Position numbers and translations under genes: made by a program. This document shows, piece after piece, positions 11,501 through 23,881 of a DNA stretch of 64,000 nt. Where the stretch lies: positions 1,781,841 through 1,845,840 of the forward strand of contig FJUW01000012.1 of the NCBI GenBank assembly GCA_900074885.1, in the 5' to 3' direction. The notes beneath the pieces are model-generated. The model worked only from the letters and a program-made list of their open reading frames with translations. It had not been told where the DNA came from and did not search any database. Position 1 is the stretch's first letter; each line of letters begins with the position of its first letter. The DNA comes from Rhynchosporium graminicola (lineage: Eukaryota; Ascomycota; Leotiomycetes; Helotiales; Ploettnerulaceae).

Positions 11501-12336
11501 AAAGAGAGACGCGATTGTTGTTGAAGGCGTGGCTGAATCCATAGTTGCTGCGCGGCAGAATTGACTTTTTGCAATGGGGTGCATGATCGTGTATTTGAGG
11601 TTGACGCTTTCGATGTTTTTTTGGCTCCTGATAGATTTGTGTAGAGAGCGCAATAGTTTGAGACTCTAGGCAGCGCCTTGTTTGGTTCTTTCAGAGATTT
11701 TGTGGGACTCAACCTGGGGACTTTCTCTTCTGACATTCACTTGCTGACCTGGAATGAATTCAGGCTCAGGGGAATCAAAAAGGTGTTGGTAACAGGGGTG
11801 AATGTACTTGGTGGATGCAGCGGCGACTAGTTTATCACGCAGCAGGTCTTTTTCCCCAGTCACGTCCGAGGCCGGGCCATTCGTAATCAAAGGACGGAGA
11901 GCTCAAACATTTAATTGCGTGGAATCTCAAGATCAAGGAAAGGAATACAGAAGTTGAAACTATTTAACTATTCTCAATGTTACGGGATCACTAAAGAGAT
12001 AAGTCTCACGCGCTTGATGGCATGTCACATGATAAGAGACGTGTTTGAGGTGTTACATTCGCAACATAAGGGTTTTATTCATTTCTAACTTGGACTTAAC
12101 CATCATGCAGTTTTCCTCCCAACGATCATTGTAGTACAGCCCATACATAGATAGCTTCAACGGTTAGACCTGGACCTTATGAACGCGTTCAATTTCATTC
12201 ATTAGAAGCTGCCAAGAACAGAGTTCATAATGACTTCAAGGACCTTCTTCTGACGCAATCGACGGCGCTTTTGTGGTGGACCTGTCAGCTCGGGGAGCAA
12301 CGATTTGCGCGGCTCAACATGCTTGGGAGCATAGAA
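11501..12336. other. Intergenic region among F-box relics
   Basis: About 840 bases. Short minus-strand frames (11473-11736, 11666-11890) may be upstream leftovers of the F-box relic but carry no recognisable motif. Confidence 0.4.
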
Positions 12337-13112
12337 TCACAAGGTTGCCTGGACCCTCAATCTGCTGGTCAGAAATGGTTCAATGGCATACGTAACCAGC
12401 CAGTCGAACCATACCTTCTCACCCTTGCCTCCCAGTGTGACCATCTGCTTGTACTTTGTATTCATTACTTGACCGTGATGATCTAGGAAAGCCAACAACT
12501 GTGGACCAGGTAGTGTGAGGCTAGTTTGTCGGATAGACATGGAACTGCTGATGACATCAGTGATGTTTGCATGAGCACTGTACTTGGTAAACGGGGAGCC
12601 GAGAATTCGAGGAGTGGAGTTCAGAAATCCTTCGACATTTTGGCGAGCTAAATGGAACACTGGTGAATTCTGGAGACTTAGCAACGAGCCAGCCGGATAG
12701 ATGCTGGCACGCAAGTTAGCAATGTCTTCTCGAAAAGTCCCCGATTCAAGCCTTGAAGATAACGGCTAGAAGACAAGAGTAATGCCAATGAAACCTGATT
12801 TGAAATAAGTACCTTTTCAACCTTCAGGAGATGACAGAATCCAGGGTAAACTACCTCCAACTGTTCCTTGCAAAGGGACATTGCGAATGCCGGGATCAAT
12901 AAGCGGAAGTATCTGCAGGTGTGAACCAAGATACTAATGCTGATTTGTGGTAAAAACTTCACAATATTCGGCATGATCTCGTAATGAAAGGTGATCAATT
13001 TTGCGGAAACAATTGTGACCTGATTGTTCGTGACATTCGTAGGCTTCGCGATTGTCGCCATAGTTGCGAATTGTTCCTTGAAGAGCCAGAACTGAGCCGG
13101 CGGCGAGTTCAC
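12337..13112 (-). pseudogene. F-box family gene with a frameshift
   Basis: The upstream frame (13112 down to 12678) contains EIMPNIVKFLPQISISILVH and TCRYFRLLIPAFAMSLCKEQ, an F-box-like segment followed by the usual conserved tail. A second frame takes over near 12715 and holds TLPGPQLLAFLDHHGQV, the family's GP-x-x-L-x-FL motif, about 150 residues after the F-box as in the gene at 2.5 kb. The two frames overlap (12678-12714) with related content and no splice signals, which suggests a single-base frameshift. A likely start is the ATG at about 13073 (MATIAKPTNV). Confidence 0.5.
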
Positions 13113-13835
13113 GACTTCGAGATACTTTCGAATAGAAAGCTCGCAGGTTCGGATTTGTAAAGCGTTAGAAATCTTAGCTCGAAATTGAGGCAGGTCTGAG
13201 CTCGGATGTTTGTGTTGGCCGTCTCGGTTAGATTGAATATCCTCAGCCCCAGGCTATTAGATGTCATAGCTCTGACCCTCACAGTTATTGTTAAGGTACT
13301 GTGTAGAAGTCTTAAGATGGTTTTGCCAGGTATCGCCTTGGTGCAGAGTCATAGAGCAGAGCATTTCTACACAATGAAAAATGATTTTCTCGAGCCTTTG
13401 TGTATTATGAGTATATTTGTAGTAGCATTGGGCCGTTGGCTTAAAAAGCTAGATACATGAGACTCAAATTGTACCCCACAACATATAGTTGACGTGAAGA
13501 ATCAATGTGTGCTCAGATGTCTATCGCTTAAGTGATAACATGGTGCCCAGATACGAAGCGCACTCAAAGACGAACCAGGAATGAAGGTGACTAAGCCCGG
13601 TGATAACAATTAACCCTCGCCCTCAAAGGTAGAATTATGTGTTGATTAGCAATGGATTCAAGCTCGGCCAGTATAACAAGATGTCCCGGTAGATTGCGCG
13701 AACTGTACTCAAGCAAATGAGTACTGTACTCCTGGTGATCGAAAAATACAAGCTACTTCCAAGAGAGGCGCTTAGACCTAAAAATGACAAAAGTTCAACT
13801 GAGTTCATGTCTTGTTGGTCGCGATAAGACAAAGT
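13113..13835. other. Intergenic region among F-box relics
   Basis: About 720 bases between two F-box relatives. Short frames only; nothing assigned. Confidence 0.5.
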
Positions 13836-14498
13836 CTAGACGTCTTCCACTGATCCATATCTTCCAATCCTTTTCCCCCTCGATAACATCGACAGATTCC
13901 AATTCCAACACAACCCTAGGAACCACATTGGCTTCCTTGAATAGGGACCAGGTACAGCAGCGACGCGATTGGGATCGAAGTTCGTACTGACACATCTCAA
14001 TACTATCATCACCTGAAGTACCACCTCTCCCAGAATATGAATAGCAAAATCAATCCATATAGTGTCGTCAATCTTAATACCGATGTTGTCGAGATAAAGT
14101 AGCAGCATCGGAGAAGGCCTCAATATACACAGCTTCCAGGGGTTATAACCCATCGTCACGCTCTTTAAGAAAATCATAGATCTAATCCTTAGAGCACGAA
14201 GTTTCAGTGATACAATCGATCTTGAAGGATCGCTGACAGTGTTCATGAAAGCCACCGAGGAATAAGTTGAATAGTGTGGTTGTGTGCGCATGATCGAGAC
14301 GCAAATGGAGGCTGCATTTTCATGTAAGACCTTTCTCAGACGGGAGGATGTCTGCACGATGGCAAGCAGGTTCCAAGACAGGAGATGAGAGAATATTTCG
14401 AGTAGAGTGTCGACGGGCAAGGCTGAAAGATAATCCTGTTCGACTCTTTGAGATTCTTTGGATCCTGGGAGCTTCGCTCCCAACAGCTTCAGTCGCAT
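13836..14498 (-). CDS. F-box domain protein, short paralogue
   Basis: Open minus-strand frame of 220 residues starting at ATG 14498. Residues 25-70 are an F-box (LSALPVDTLLEIFSHLLSWN, then TSSRLRKVLHENAASIC). Near residues 120-140 WKLCILRPSPMLLLYLDNIG aligns with the WKLSLPGPMFLVFLERYDW segment of the 436-residue gene at 2.5 kb, with GP changed to SP. The protein lacks the long C-terminal part of that gene, so it is either a short functional member or a 3'-truncated copy. It lies in line and in the same orientation as two broken relatives. Confidence 0.5.
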   Translation of the reverse strand: MRLKLLGAKLPGSKESQRVEQDYLSALPVDTLLEIFSHLLSWNLLAIVQTSSRLRKVLHENAASICVSIMRTQPHYSTYSSVAFMNTVSDPSRSIVSLKLRALRIRSMIFLKSVTMGYNPWKLCILRPSPMLLLYLDNIGIKIDDTIWIDFAIHILGEVVLQVMIVLRCVSTNFDPNRVAAVPGPYSRKPMWFLGLCWNWNLSMLSRGKRIGRYGSVEDV

Positions 14499-17400
14499 TT
14501 CGATGTATTAATTTTTGACGATTTTTGAAAGTTTCAAGAGAGCCAGACTACGTAGATTTCTGGTTGTGAGTGTGCGAGACTAAATTTGGGCTCCTTATGT
14601 GGTAACATAGCCGCGGACGCCTTAAACTAGGGTATAGCGAACTTAGATAGGTGCCACTTGGCCCCAGATGAACTAGTATTGGCGAAACTTGGGGTAGCCG
14701 AAGGCGCAGTGTAATTTCTGTTTTTAACAACGACTGCTATACCTCTTATTTTTGGGAGTGCGACTTGTGAGATGCCTATCCTTGAGTCATTGGCAGTATG
14801 GCGCACCTTGCGCACCCTAGCGAGATGTTGTATCATTTGTGGGAGCTTCCATTGAAGTCCAAAGAAGAAGACGCATTTCGGAACGGATTTGAAGAGCCAA
14901 ATATTCTTCGTTCAAATAGTATAAGAGATTGTCAGATTGCTCGATGTCCCCTTGGAGTCACGTGTCGATGTCGTGATAATGACTGAAGCTGGCGCTTAGT
15001 CATCTCAATTTCAGAACTCGTTTCCCACTTCCAGAAAATAAACTCCATTACACTGTTTCTTTTTACAATCACCACACACATAAGCCTCGGGGAAAAGGCC
15101 AACTGAGTCGATGATGCAGCAATCTTATTAGCTTGATCTTGAGCCTTTGGGAAAACTTGGCCTGAATGTTGTGTTGCTGCAACTTCCCATCAGTGACAGC
15201 ATTGATTATAAGAATCACAAGAGTTCTAGCCATTGCTCCGGGCCACTTCGAAGAAATCGCACTAAGAAACGTAATGTCGTTAAATTCTGATCTACGCATG
15301 AGGAACCAGGAAACCCCTCTTGAGCCCAAAAATTAAATAGGAACCACTCGAAGAACTACATAGAGAACCTTACGTACCGGTATATATTTCTTGAATTGAC
15401 AATACTGTAGGTAAAAGAGAATTTAGCCACTATAGTGAAAGCAGAACGCTACAATTTAGAGTTTCGCTTAAATTTGTAAGATTCCAAGAACAATAACAAA
15501 TTCCATATTATCCTCTTACTGCATATAGACACCTTCTAATATTCCATCGACTAACTCATACGATACGAGGCAGAGGAAATTATTCTTCGGTGAAGTGCAA
15601 GCCTGCTAAACGGAACTATGTAGTATATTGACTATCGCAACTCGATTTTAATGTCATAGATAATTCTCACGATATTATACATTTAATAATTCAAGGTCAC
15701 ATAAGCTTATGATGACTTTACTGGAAGTTATATTCTTCGATGACGAAGTCATAATGAGCTTGCAAAATTGCTTCACCGGAGACGAATTTCCTTACCCATG
15801 TCCAAATTGTACGAGCAGAGTATGATGTGTTTGTGTCGCATACTGATAGCTTTTAGCAGCATCGAACTGTGACAGCCAGTGTCATTCGCGGTCCGAAATT
15901 TTCTGGCTTTCATTATTCTGATAACAGTGTTCGACCGGTCTTGTGCCTGGAAGCGAGTGATGATGCGTTTAGGGCCGTTAAACCGTCTTTAGACAAAAGG
16001 GTACCGAGGAACTGAATGTGAAGGCTGATGGCTCGCAGATGATGGACTTCTCGAGTAACTACGGCGACCTGGCTTGAGGGGTTTCGACATCAAACAGATT
16101 TTCCCGCAAATCACCGGAAAAATTCAAAGCTAGTGATAGCCTCAAGGAAGTCACATGGGCTGGGCTAATGAGACACCACGGCATGATGGGGACGATCTGC
16201 ATGCGGATGTATCTGCAGAGGATATGTGATAGAATGAGACTTGGGACTATGTATTCGCTCTGGAATAATTGTTATAAGACCCTACATCTATAATTATACC
16301 AAGATATACTCTTGAATAAAAGATGCCAGATTTGGAGTCGAGGAGTAGCTTGGAATCATCATCTCACTGGAATAGATACACGTTTCGGCTGCTATTATTA
16401 TTATTATTATTTGGTTTATAACAAACCAAAGTTAAACTTGACTTATGGGAAGGTCTAAATGATCGTTCACGCCGATCAATGTGATGCCGCCAATGTTGAT
16501 TAGAAGGATTTGGACTCGTCTGCCAGGTCTGCAATCTGCACCCCTTGGCTCAATTGCGCCAGTATAATTTGGTAGCTGCTCCCGACCACCATTCTTGATC
16601 GCATTTCCAACCCTTATCCGAGCTTTGATCAATCTCGCAGAACGAATTATTTACCTCAATTTACCGTGGCAGGCGTCATCATGTCCTCATTTACACGGCT
16701 GTTTGGCAGAGGCGGACTCCACGCAATCTCCGGACGCCAACTCTTAGTTCAACTTCACTTTGATCCCAAACAATCTGGCCCGATCTGGACTCTCGTATAG
16801 AATCGCACTGAATTCCACAATTCTTCAGGTACATCTACATAGTCCCGACTCACGTTACTTATTGGTCATGAGCCGCCACACGATCGCGTCGTCAATCGTC
16901 TACCGGCAATATCAAAAGCAGCGAGCCTGCAATCAGCTTTTGTCGTTCAATTTCGTCATTCATATTTGTCGAATGTGAAAGAAAAGGCACAGGTCGGCCC
17001 ATCTTCCTTTTTGGATGAATTGGTCCTTCTTCGAGGCAAAATTAATAGGGTCTTGCTCGCCGATTTGAATTCGGAGGCGGCCTCAGCGGAGCACCGATAA
17101 GGCGAGCAGTTGGTCTCAAAGCTCAAATCGCAATAGAGGACAGGGTCCAAAAGATGTTAAACAGGAGAAACCTGAGCGACATAGTTGTCATGAAGAGGTT
17201 AGACAAAGAGGGCAGAGCAATTTTCAACGACATGTGAGATGAGCAAATGGTTCTTGCAGAGGAGCAATTCCTTCTTGCGCTCCTGAGCTGCGAAAGCGAC
17301 AAACCTTTAGCGAGTTCCGCAAACTCTACCTGAGCAAGGATGATTAGAATCTAGGACTGTGAAAATTTGGAGTACCGAAATGTTGCTGCAGCGAGGTCCA

Positions 17401-18031
17401 GTGGTCAGAGATGTCTTTATCAACTTGGAGCTTGGCGTAGCGTATTTGAGAAGAGTCGCGGGCACATTGTGAGGAGTTCTATCTCTGGGGACAGCATGAT
17501 TAGGACAGAAGATGTTGCAAATTGGTACTGCAGGGTCTGGTTGAATTAGGACCAGACTAGACTTCGAAGGTAGGTAGCGAAGACTTCAACACGAACTTGT
17601 CAAACATTTTTCAAGATATAAAGTTCAAGGCACACAACAATAAAGTCCCAAATTAGAAGCAGTATCGGCACAAGGTACACCCCGTTGTATCAAGTCAGCC
17701 ATTCTGCTGAGCCATATAGTGGCTGCTCCCAACACTTCCCTTAACCCCGATTAATCATGAACCTCACAGATCGGAATCGCCAACTGGAACCCGTCGGTAT
17801 CATCAGTAGTAGTCATCTCAATTCGCTGTATTGCCTCTCATCATACCCTTCTTCCACGGGTAGCTGAACTGGGACGATGCCAGTCTGAACGTAAAAAATC
17901 TCGGCCTCATACTGGCAACTGCTTTGTGACACCATTTTATGTGCCTCAAATTCATTCATATTAAATAACTGAAACAATTACTACATCTCGTTCAACAGTA
18001 GCTTCGGTTCCAGGTCGTCTTGTCTCACATT
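14499..18031. other. Gene desert, AT-rich in part
   Basis: About 3.5 kb with no frame I can support. Short frames at 14548-14836 (minus), 14798-14986 (plus), 15069-15329 (minus) and 16760-16978 (plus) lack domains. The stretch 15350-15800 and 16250-16420 is visibly AT-rich with many stops in all frames. An ATT microsatellite sits near 16.4 kb. It reads as decayed sequence, but I cannot name a source element. Confidence 0.5.
16393..16412. repeat. ATT microsatellite
   Basis: About six to seven tandem ATT units in non-coding AT-rich sequence. Confidence 0.8.
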
Positions 18032-18189
18032 ATGCCAGCTCCGCAAACGACACCCGGAAATGAACGTACACCAAATTTCACTTCAGAAGACTATCGAAGT
18101 TAGAAGATTTATACCCCCCAATCGAATGGACACTTTGTAAACCATATGTATCGACAAGATTACATTTCACTCTATGTGCCTCGACTTGA

Positions 18190-18408
18190 ATGTTTACAGA
18201 CCTGCGAGGTAAAATTTATACAGATACCACGCCAATAACAAAATTCGAAGCAGCACTTTCGAAGGAGATTCCCAGTAGGGTAAAAAGCGAAGAAGTCGCA
18301 ATTTACATGGTGAAAAGACTAGATCCACTGATCAGAACTCATGACCCAGCAACTTTGATCCTGGTTGGGGAAACAAACGAGGAGTCTGATTTCATATGGA
18401 AGCTATAA
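18190..18408 (+). other. Short open frame, possible exon relic
   Basis: A 72-residue frame (MFTDLRGKIYTD to ESDFIWKL) with ordinary protein-like composition and a conserved-looking stretch DPLIRTHDPATLILVGETNE. A short ATG frame lies upstream at 18032-18100. I could not join it to other exons and do not recognise the family. It may be the last exon of a small gene or a leftover. Confidence 0.25.
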
Positions 18409-21400
18409 TAGCACACAGTGACTTCAAAGTAAAAGCCGCTGGGTTAGTGTTGTGTGATTGTGGCGAGAAGAGATCGAGAGACATTACAGCACCTGGTGGC
18501 AGCGGACGAGAGAGGACTTACGCAGAGAATGAGTCTCTTGAAGAAGCGGGAAGGTCGTGAACCGATAAGTAGGGTAAATATACCATAAAAAGCAGGAGAC
18601 TTTCGGTAGGAGTATGTGGATTTGTGTGCTGGCTAGAGACAGAACAAACTTTCAGTTGGAGATGATTATTTTGGATGAAGAATATACCTCAGCGCTCATT
18701 ATAGATTGAACCCACCAAGCTTTATATACCAATCGTAAAATATGAATAAGACAGACTTGACTCCACGGCAAAAGATCACTAGGTCAGATTCTTAAGCTCT
18801 GTTGTGCCCCCTGATACCGCCGGTGAAAGAGGTGCTCTCGTTGTCGTTTGTTTATTGTTGCCGTCGTTACGTTTAGTGGGGTAAGGAACGTGCCGACGGC
18901 TCGTTCCGAAGCGCTATCTGAGACAGGGGATCGATCATGAGACACTTCGTGTCGCGAACATTAATGTCAAAAACCTCGAATCTAACGTTCATGGCGCGTG
19001 GAAACTGACTGAAACACTACTGCTCTTGAATCTCGGGTCTCAGACAGTGACGTACATGTAATGGTTCAGAGGAAGGGGCTCATTCTAGGGTTCACGTGAC
19101 GTATCATGTGATCTCGACGGACGACCGATTGGCGTACTCGAATGATTTGGATCACAGTTGTGATGATTGGCAATCAGTTACAGGTATGGGTAAATCATGC
19201 TTTTCACCCCTCGTTATCCTTCGCAGCAATCCCGCCTCTGCAGCAATCCCGCCTTCTCGATCGCGAGACACGTCTCCTTGCCCCGTTTTCTCGCAAAGTA
19301 AAAACGTTCCGTGGCCCAAAGGTCCACCTCGTCGCGTCCTCTCACTCATCTTCGAGGCTCAAGTATGCACACCCCTCTATTGGGCGGACACTTGGGCCCA
19401 GGGCTGGCGACCTGCCTCCGCCAGCACATCAGAATGCGATGAGCGAGCCTTCATCCGGCGACCACAGACAGCATGGCTTGCCGACCAGTCTCTCTCCAGC
19501 CCTACCCTGGATCCGTATGGCGAGACTCGAGCCGGTGTACAGCGTCCATAGCTTGTATCAGCTCCCGTTTCTTCGCAGCGACCGACCTGGACATGACATG
19601 CCTTTCTGCAGTGCTACACGTCTGCAGCTCGTCCTTGTCTAGCCTTGCAGAATTGCTACTAACACTGACACTGCCACTGGGCCAGCTCAACCTCAACCCA
19701 CTCCATCTCCGACTAATCAGATAATAGCCCACACAACCCCTTGAAGACTACTGATGCCCCTCGCTATTTGTCGGCATCGCGGAGCAACCGACTCTACTTA
19801 GAAGCCCCCTCCTCACGTTCATCCAATCACTAGATAGATAGCATAGAGTCAAGAGGCTGCACCGTGATTCATCTTCACATGCTAGTAATCCGCTGCTCGA
19901 TTGCATAGGTGGTACAACTGACTCCCGCAGTCCACATTCTCTTCTTGACACATGATTTCAACAAGACCCGACGGTTAGGGTGCATACTGACGACAAACTT
20001 GACGTTCGCGAAGACGAAGGTCTAGAATTTCGCAGCATCGACGATGTTTAGGTTAGTGTAGCGAGTGTCTACGCAATGCAAAGCTTGTTGAATGACTCAG
20101 GCCTCGCCTGGCCCTGGAATAGGCCTTGTTTACCTTCATTTTCATTTGTCGGATCTGGGGAAAGGGCCAGTTTGTTTATAAACACCGTCTCGGGTCGAAG
20201 AGTCCAAAATCCAACGTTTTCATTTGCATTAGGCAAGGGCACAGGAAAAATGGCATTCTTCCCGATCCAGTCCCGGACCCATGCTTGAGCTCAAGACATC
20301 TTCGGTCAAGGTATGATTCGTGTTGAAAATCGTTGAATCCTTGATCCTGTCGTCGCTTGCCTGACCTCGCCTCGACAATGCGAGAGAGTCAGCTTGATAC
20401 AGCCTAAGAGCGGTGTGATGCGACCTTTGCAAGCATTGAGTTCCCTTTGCCACTGTAGAAGACGTAGGTGGAAGAGTCAGGTCTCGAATCTGGTCAATGA
20501 CAGCTCGAGTAAAAAATTCTCATCATGACTCTTTACCCCGAAACCCATGTCAACATGCCACAACAGCAATTCCTGCCGAAATGATGTCCTTCCATGAAGC
20601 TTGAAGCATACTAAGTTGTAATCGGATTGAATAAATATGATAAAGGAGTAGAAAATGACAAGATGGCTTCCGTTGGTAAGCCTTACCGGCGTCGAGTATA
20701 GGCAAGCCTTGATATTCCTCGAGCAAGCATTTAGACCATATCAAACTAGCCAAACTCAATCTGCCACGTCAGAGTTCGCTCGGGAAGCACATTCCTCACA
20801 TAAATGACCGAAAGTATGAATATTTCAAGCTAGTCAGTGGCGAAAAGGCTGGCGGATCTGCAGACGTACATTTCCACTCGTGTTGGTTTTCATGCAGCGG
20901 CGTGATGAATAATTCCGCTGCTCAGTGCTATCACTGACAACACATCGTTGCATATTCTTTGGGGCGGCAAGATACGTCGGAATTTCAGCGCGAAGAAAAT
21001 GCGGCTGGCTGATATTGCGGAAACCGATCCATTATTCCACTGCGAAGTTTAGTCAGGAGACTGAGCAGCCATAACGATTCCGACCCATAACAGAGCCATC
21101 TTCGGTATCTGCAATTTAGCAAGACGTGCCCCTGCCATTGACACTACCAAAATCGTCTTCAGAGCATATGTTGGTATGTTTCGCATTAGCTCCTAACCTT
21201 AGTGCCGCGAAAGAAAACATACTCAGCCGAGGATTTCTCACTTCGCTATAGCAAGCATTGTTGCAATATCAGGACATGGCTTGTCCCCATTTTCTCCGGT
21301 TGGCCAGGCTTAGGAGACGGAGGTATTTGTCTTCTCTTTTCGATCAAATTGTTTCCGCTTGATGATGATGTTGGCTGCGGTCTCTGTAGGGGTTCCCGAC

Positions 21401-22240
21401 CGCGCCACGACCATTGTCAAATGCAAAGGACCCACCAAAATAGTACCCACCATATAGGCCACGAGAAACGAAAGGAGCCGAACAAGGGATATGAGAACAA
21501 GATGCATCAAGGCCTGATAATGTGATGAAATAGCTCGTAGACGTGCAGACGCCATGAAATGCAGGTCTCCATCACATTTGAGCAAGAAAATATCATGACC
21601 TGGCGAATCTGAGTTCGAGTACTGGTCCTATCACTGCCAGCCTCAGAGTGGTTCAGCGAGGGCCGTTGTATCCGGATCGAGGTAGACACGGCAAGAACGA
21701 TCGAAACAGAGATAAGTTAGGATGCAATAGGAGACAGTGATCCAGGGATGCTTGCAGAGGGCATCACATCAAACTTTTGCCCAGGTCCATGATGGGATCG
21801 CTGCATATTGTGCGTTGTCCGATGGCTCGAGGATCGGGAAAACTCGAGAGAAGCGTGGCAGTCTCTGAAGTCTGAGCGGGGTCAAGAAGAGCTGATCAAG
21901 GAGGTAAACAATTGCAATCATCCAGTCGATCCTGGTGCGAAGATAAATACTCAATTGACGCCCACTGTCTGGATACCTGACTTCTGAGTATCAGCAACAA
22001 GCACTTGACATCCACTCATACTCCGCAACTCACAGCTTTTCCAAACTTCAACCCAAACACAACTTCATCGTAGTCAGCTCCTGCTAGACCTCGACTTCTT
22101 CATCATACGAGTCCAAACACACCTTTGATAAACTTTTTCTCATATCCAGTAGGTTTTAATGAATAAGTTTGAGTCGTGTTTCAAACCCGACCAGACCTCG
22201 AGGCCGAGCTGACAGAAAATTTCCACAGAAATCCTCCAAA
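18409..22240. other. Gene-poor region
   Basis: About 3.8 kb. Around 19.1-19.75 kb both strands carry overlapping frames of 60-170 residues in a locally GC-richer patch, but none shows a domain, signal peptide or coherent exon structure. The remainder (20-22.2 kb) has only short frames. No tRNA or transposon terminus was recognised. Confidence 0.5.
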
Positions 22241-22804
22241 ATGTGCTTTTACGACCAGCAAGTCTCCCAAAGTCTTCCTTCTCCGCATACCAACCACTGA
22301 ATTCTTGCGCATGATGTCCTTCAAAATCATCTGTGACAGTGGCGGACTTCTCAAAGTTTTTGAGCTCCAAATCTGACAATCTGGGATAGGTATCAAATGT
22401 CCTGCGGCTGCGGCAAATGGGGCAACTTCCGCCAGCATTGTGCGAAGGAGTACAGGACCGGCGAGACTTGCGGCATGAAGTTGGTCATGCACACTTATCC
22501 TATGGCAGAAAAGTGCAAGTGAGTACCAAGTCCTCAGTACAGTCACAGGGCGTGCTCCGCTCAAGAAAATGACTTTGTGAACTTTGTTTTGCCGCCCGTT
22601 GCTGACCAACGCGTCTTTAGACTCTGCGAGAAGATTGCCACGAAGCAGCGAACTATCCGCAAGGAAGAGGATAGGATTGATCGGTGGAGAAGAGATACTG
22701 GTCGCTCTGCTTCCATCGAGAAATCTCAAAGCATCATTGAGCAGCAGAAGCACGAAATTAATAAGCTCTGGAACGAGGTCCTGGCGAAGAAACGTTCATT
22801 GTAA
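22241..22804 (+). CDS. Small conserved fungal Cys-rich protein with a basic helical tail
   Basis: Three exons give 109 residues: 22241-22257, 22390-22518 and 22621-22804. Intron 1 (22258-22389) begins GCAAGT and ends GATAG. Intron 2 (22519-22620) begins GTGAGT and ends CTTTAG. Both have a CTGAC branch-like site. The N-terminus becomes MCFYDQYQMSCGCGKWGNFR, which matches the MCFYDQ...WGNFRQHC start I know from uncharacterised ascomycete proteins, so the unusual GC donor is better supported than the in-frame ATG at 22397. Six later cysteines (including KCKLCEK) suggest zinc binding. The tail is a charged helix rich in Arg, Glu and Lys (RTIRKEEDRIDRWRR). Function is unknown. Confidence 0.75.
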
Positions 22805-23881
22805 TGGTAAGATTTCAGTTGATTCCGGGTCTTGTAAAGAGATCGAACCTGACAGCGCCATAGACGTGACATGAATTAGAGCGTAGATCATGCGGAGCTT
22901 GGCGTTTCCTGAGACTTTTGGCTTTCTATTCTGGGGGTAGCCGACGGATTGGACAGTACGCGACGAATAGAGGTATCGGGTGTTTTCTTAAGTCTCTTCT
23001 TGTATCTATTGACGAATTGGGACAAAATTATTGACAAGTGGTCTTGGCGCTTAAAATGACAGGCTGAGGATGGATTGAAAATGGGCTCGGACCGAGGTAG
23101 CATAGTCTGTAACGTTGAACGACCTTGAAAATCTCCATCAGCTCCAGCTGACCTAATCTCATCTCGGCGGTGACCTGGGGCTGTTCGAAGTGCGGAGTAG
23201 CCGGGCGCTTAGCCAGCCCATGTTTCACGCACATCGAGACGCTGTCGTAGTTGCAAGAAAATAGCGCCATCACTGCCGATAGTGGTTATCTAGGTCGAGG
23301 TTTTCGTGCTTTCCAAGTGAGAGAAGAGTAAGTTGTGAGGAGAGGGTGGCGTGGTTGAAAAGTTAAGGAGGAAGGAAGGATGCGTCGGTGTGTTGGCCCT
23401 GGGTGGATGTTGATTTCGTTTTAAGCGAGCGGCTAGTTAGCCAGGCGGGATCAACGATACACGCAAAATCAGTAATTGTCAGCACACAGCAATGGCAAGG
23501 AGATCGGTCGGCAAAAACGAGTGTAGACAAGATGCAGAGGAGTCCTGCCCTCTTTATGAGAAGTGCGAGAGAATCGATGAACTGTAATTAAAAGACCTGG
23601 CTAAGGACAAATGAACCCTGCTCACAGCCTGACTGCAGAAGCGTATGAGTGGTTTGATAGGTCGCAGCAAATGCTTGGGCAGCCACTGAAAAGTCGTGAT
23701 TGATAAAGACAATGCTTGATTGATACAATGCATAGATGATGCCGCTTTCTAGACGTTCTATATCCAGTCAACCCTCTTCTACCACTTCGGCGGGATCAGG
23801 GCCAGCATGATGGTATCATAAAACCAACCAACGCCCTTTCGCCGTGCAACGAATAGAACCCAGATCTAATTCAAAACTATG
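22805..23881. other. Intergenic region between convergent genes
   Basis: About 1.1 kb between the convergent small Cys-rich gene and the EGO1-like gene. Short frames at 22888-23103, 23028-23273 (minus) and 23388-23591 (plus) have no support. Confidence 0.5.

Noticed and set aside
19096..19732. Overlapping frames on both strands near 19.1-19.7 kb as a possible transcription factor
   Set aside because: No Zn2Cys6 or other DNA-binding motif could be found in any frame.
22181..22753. 190-residue minus-strand frame
   Set aside because: It is the antisense shadow of the small three-exon plus-strand gene, with no domain of its own.
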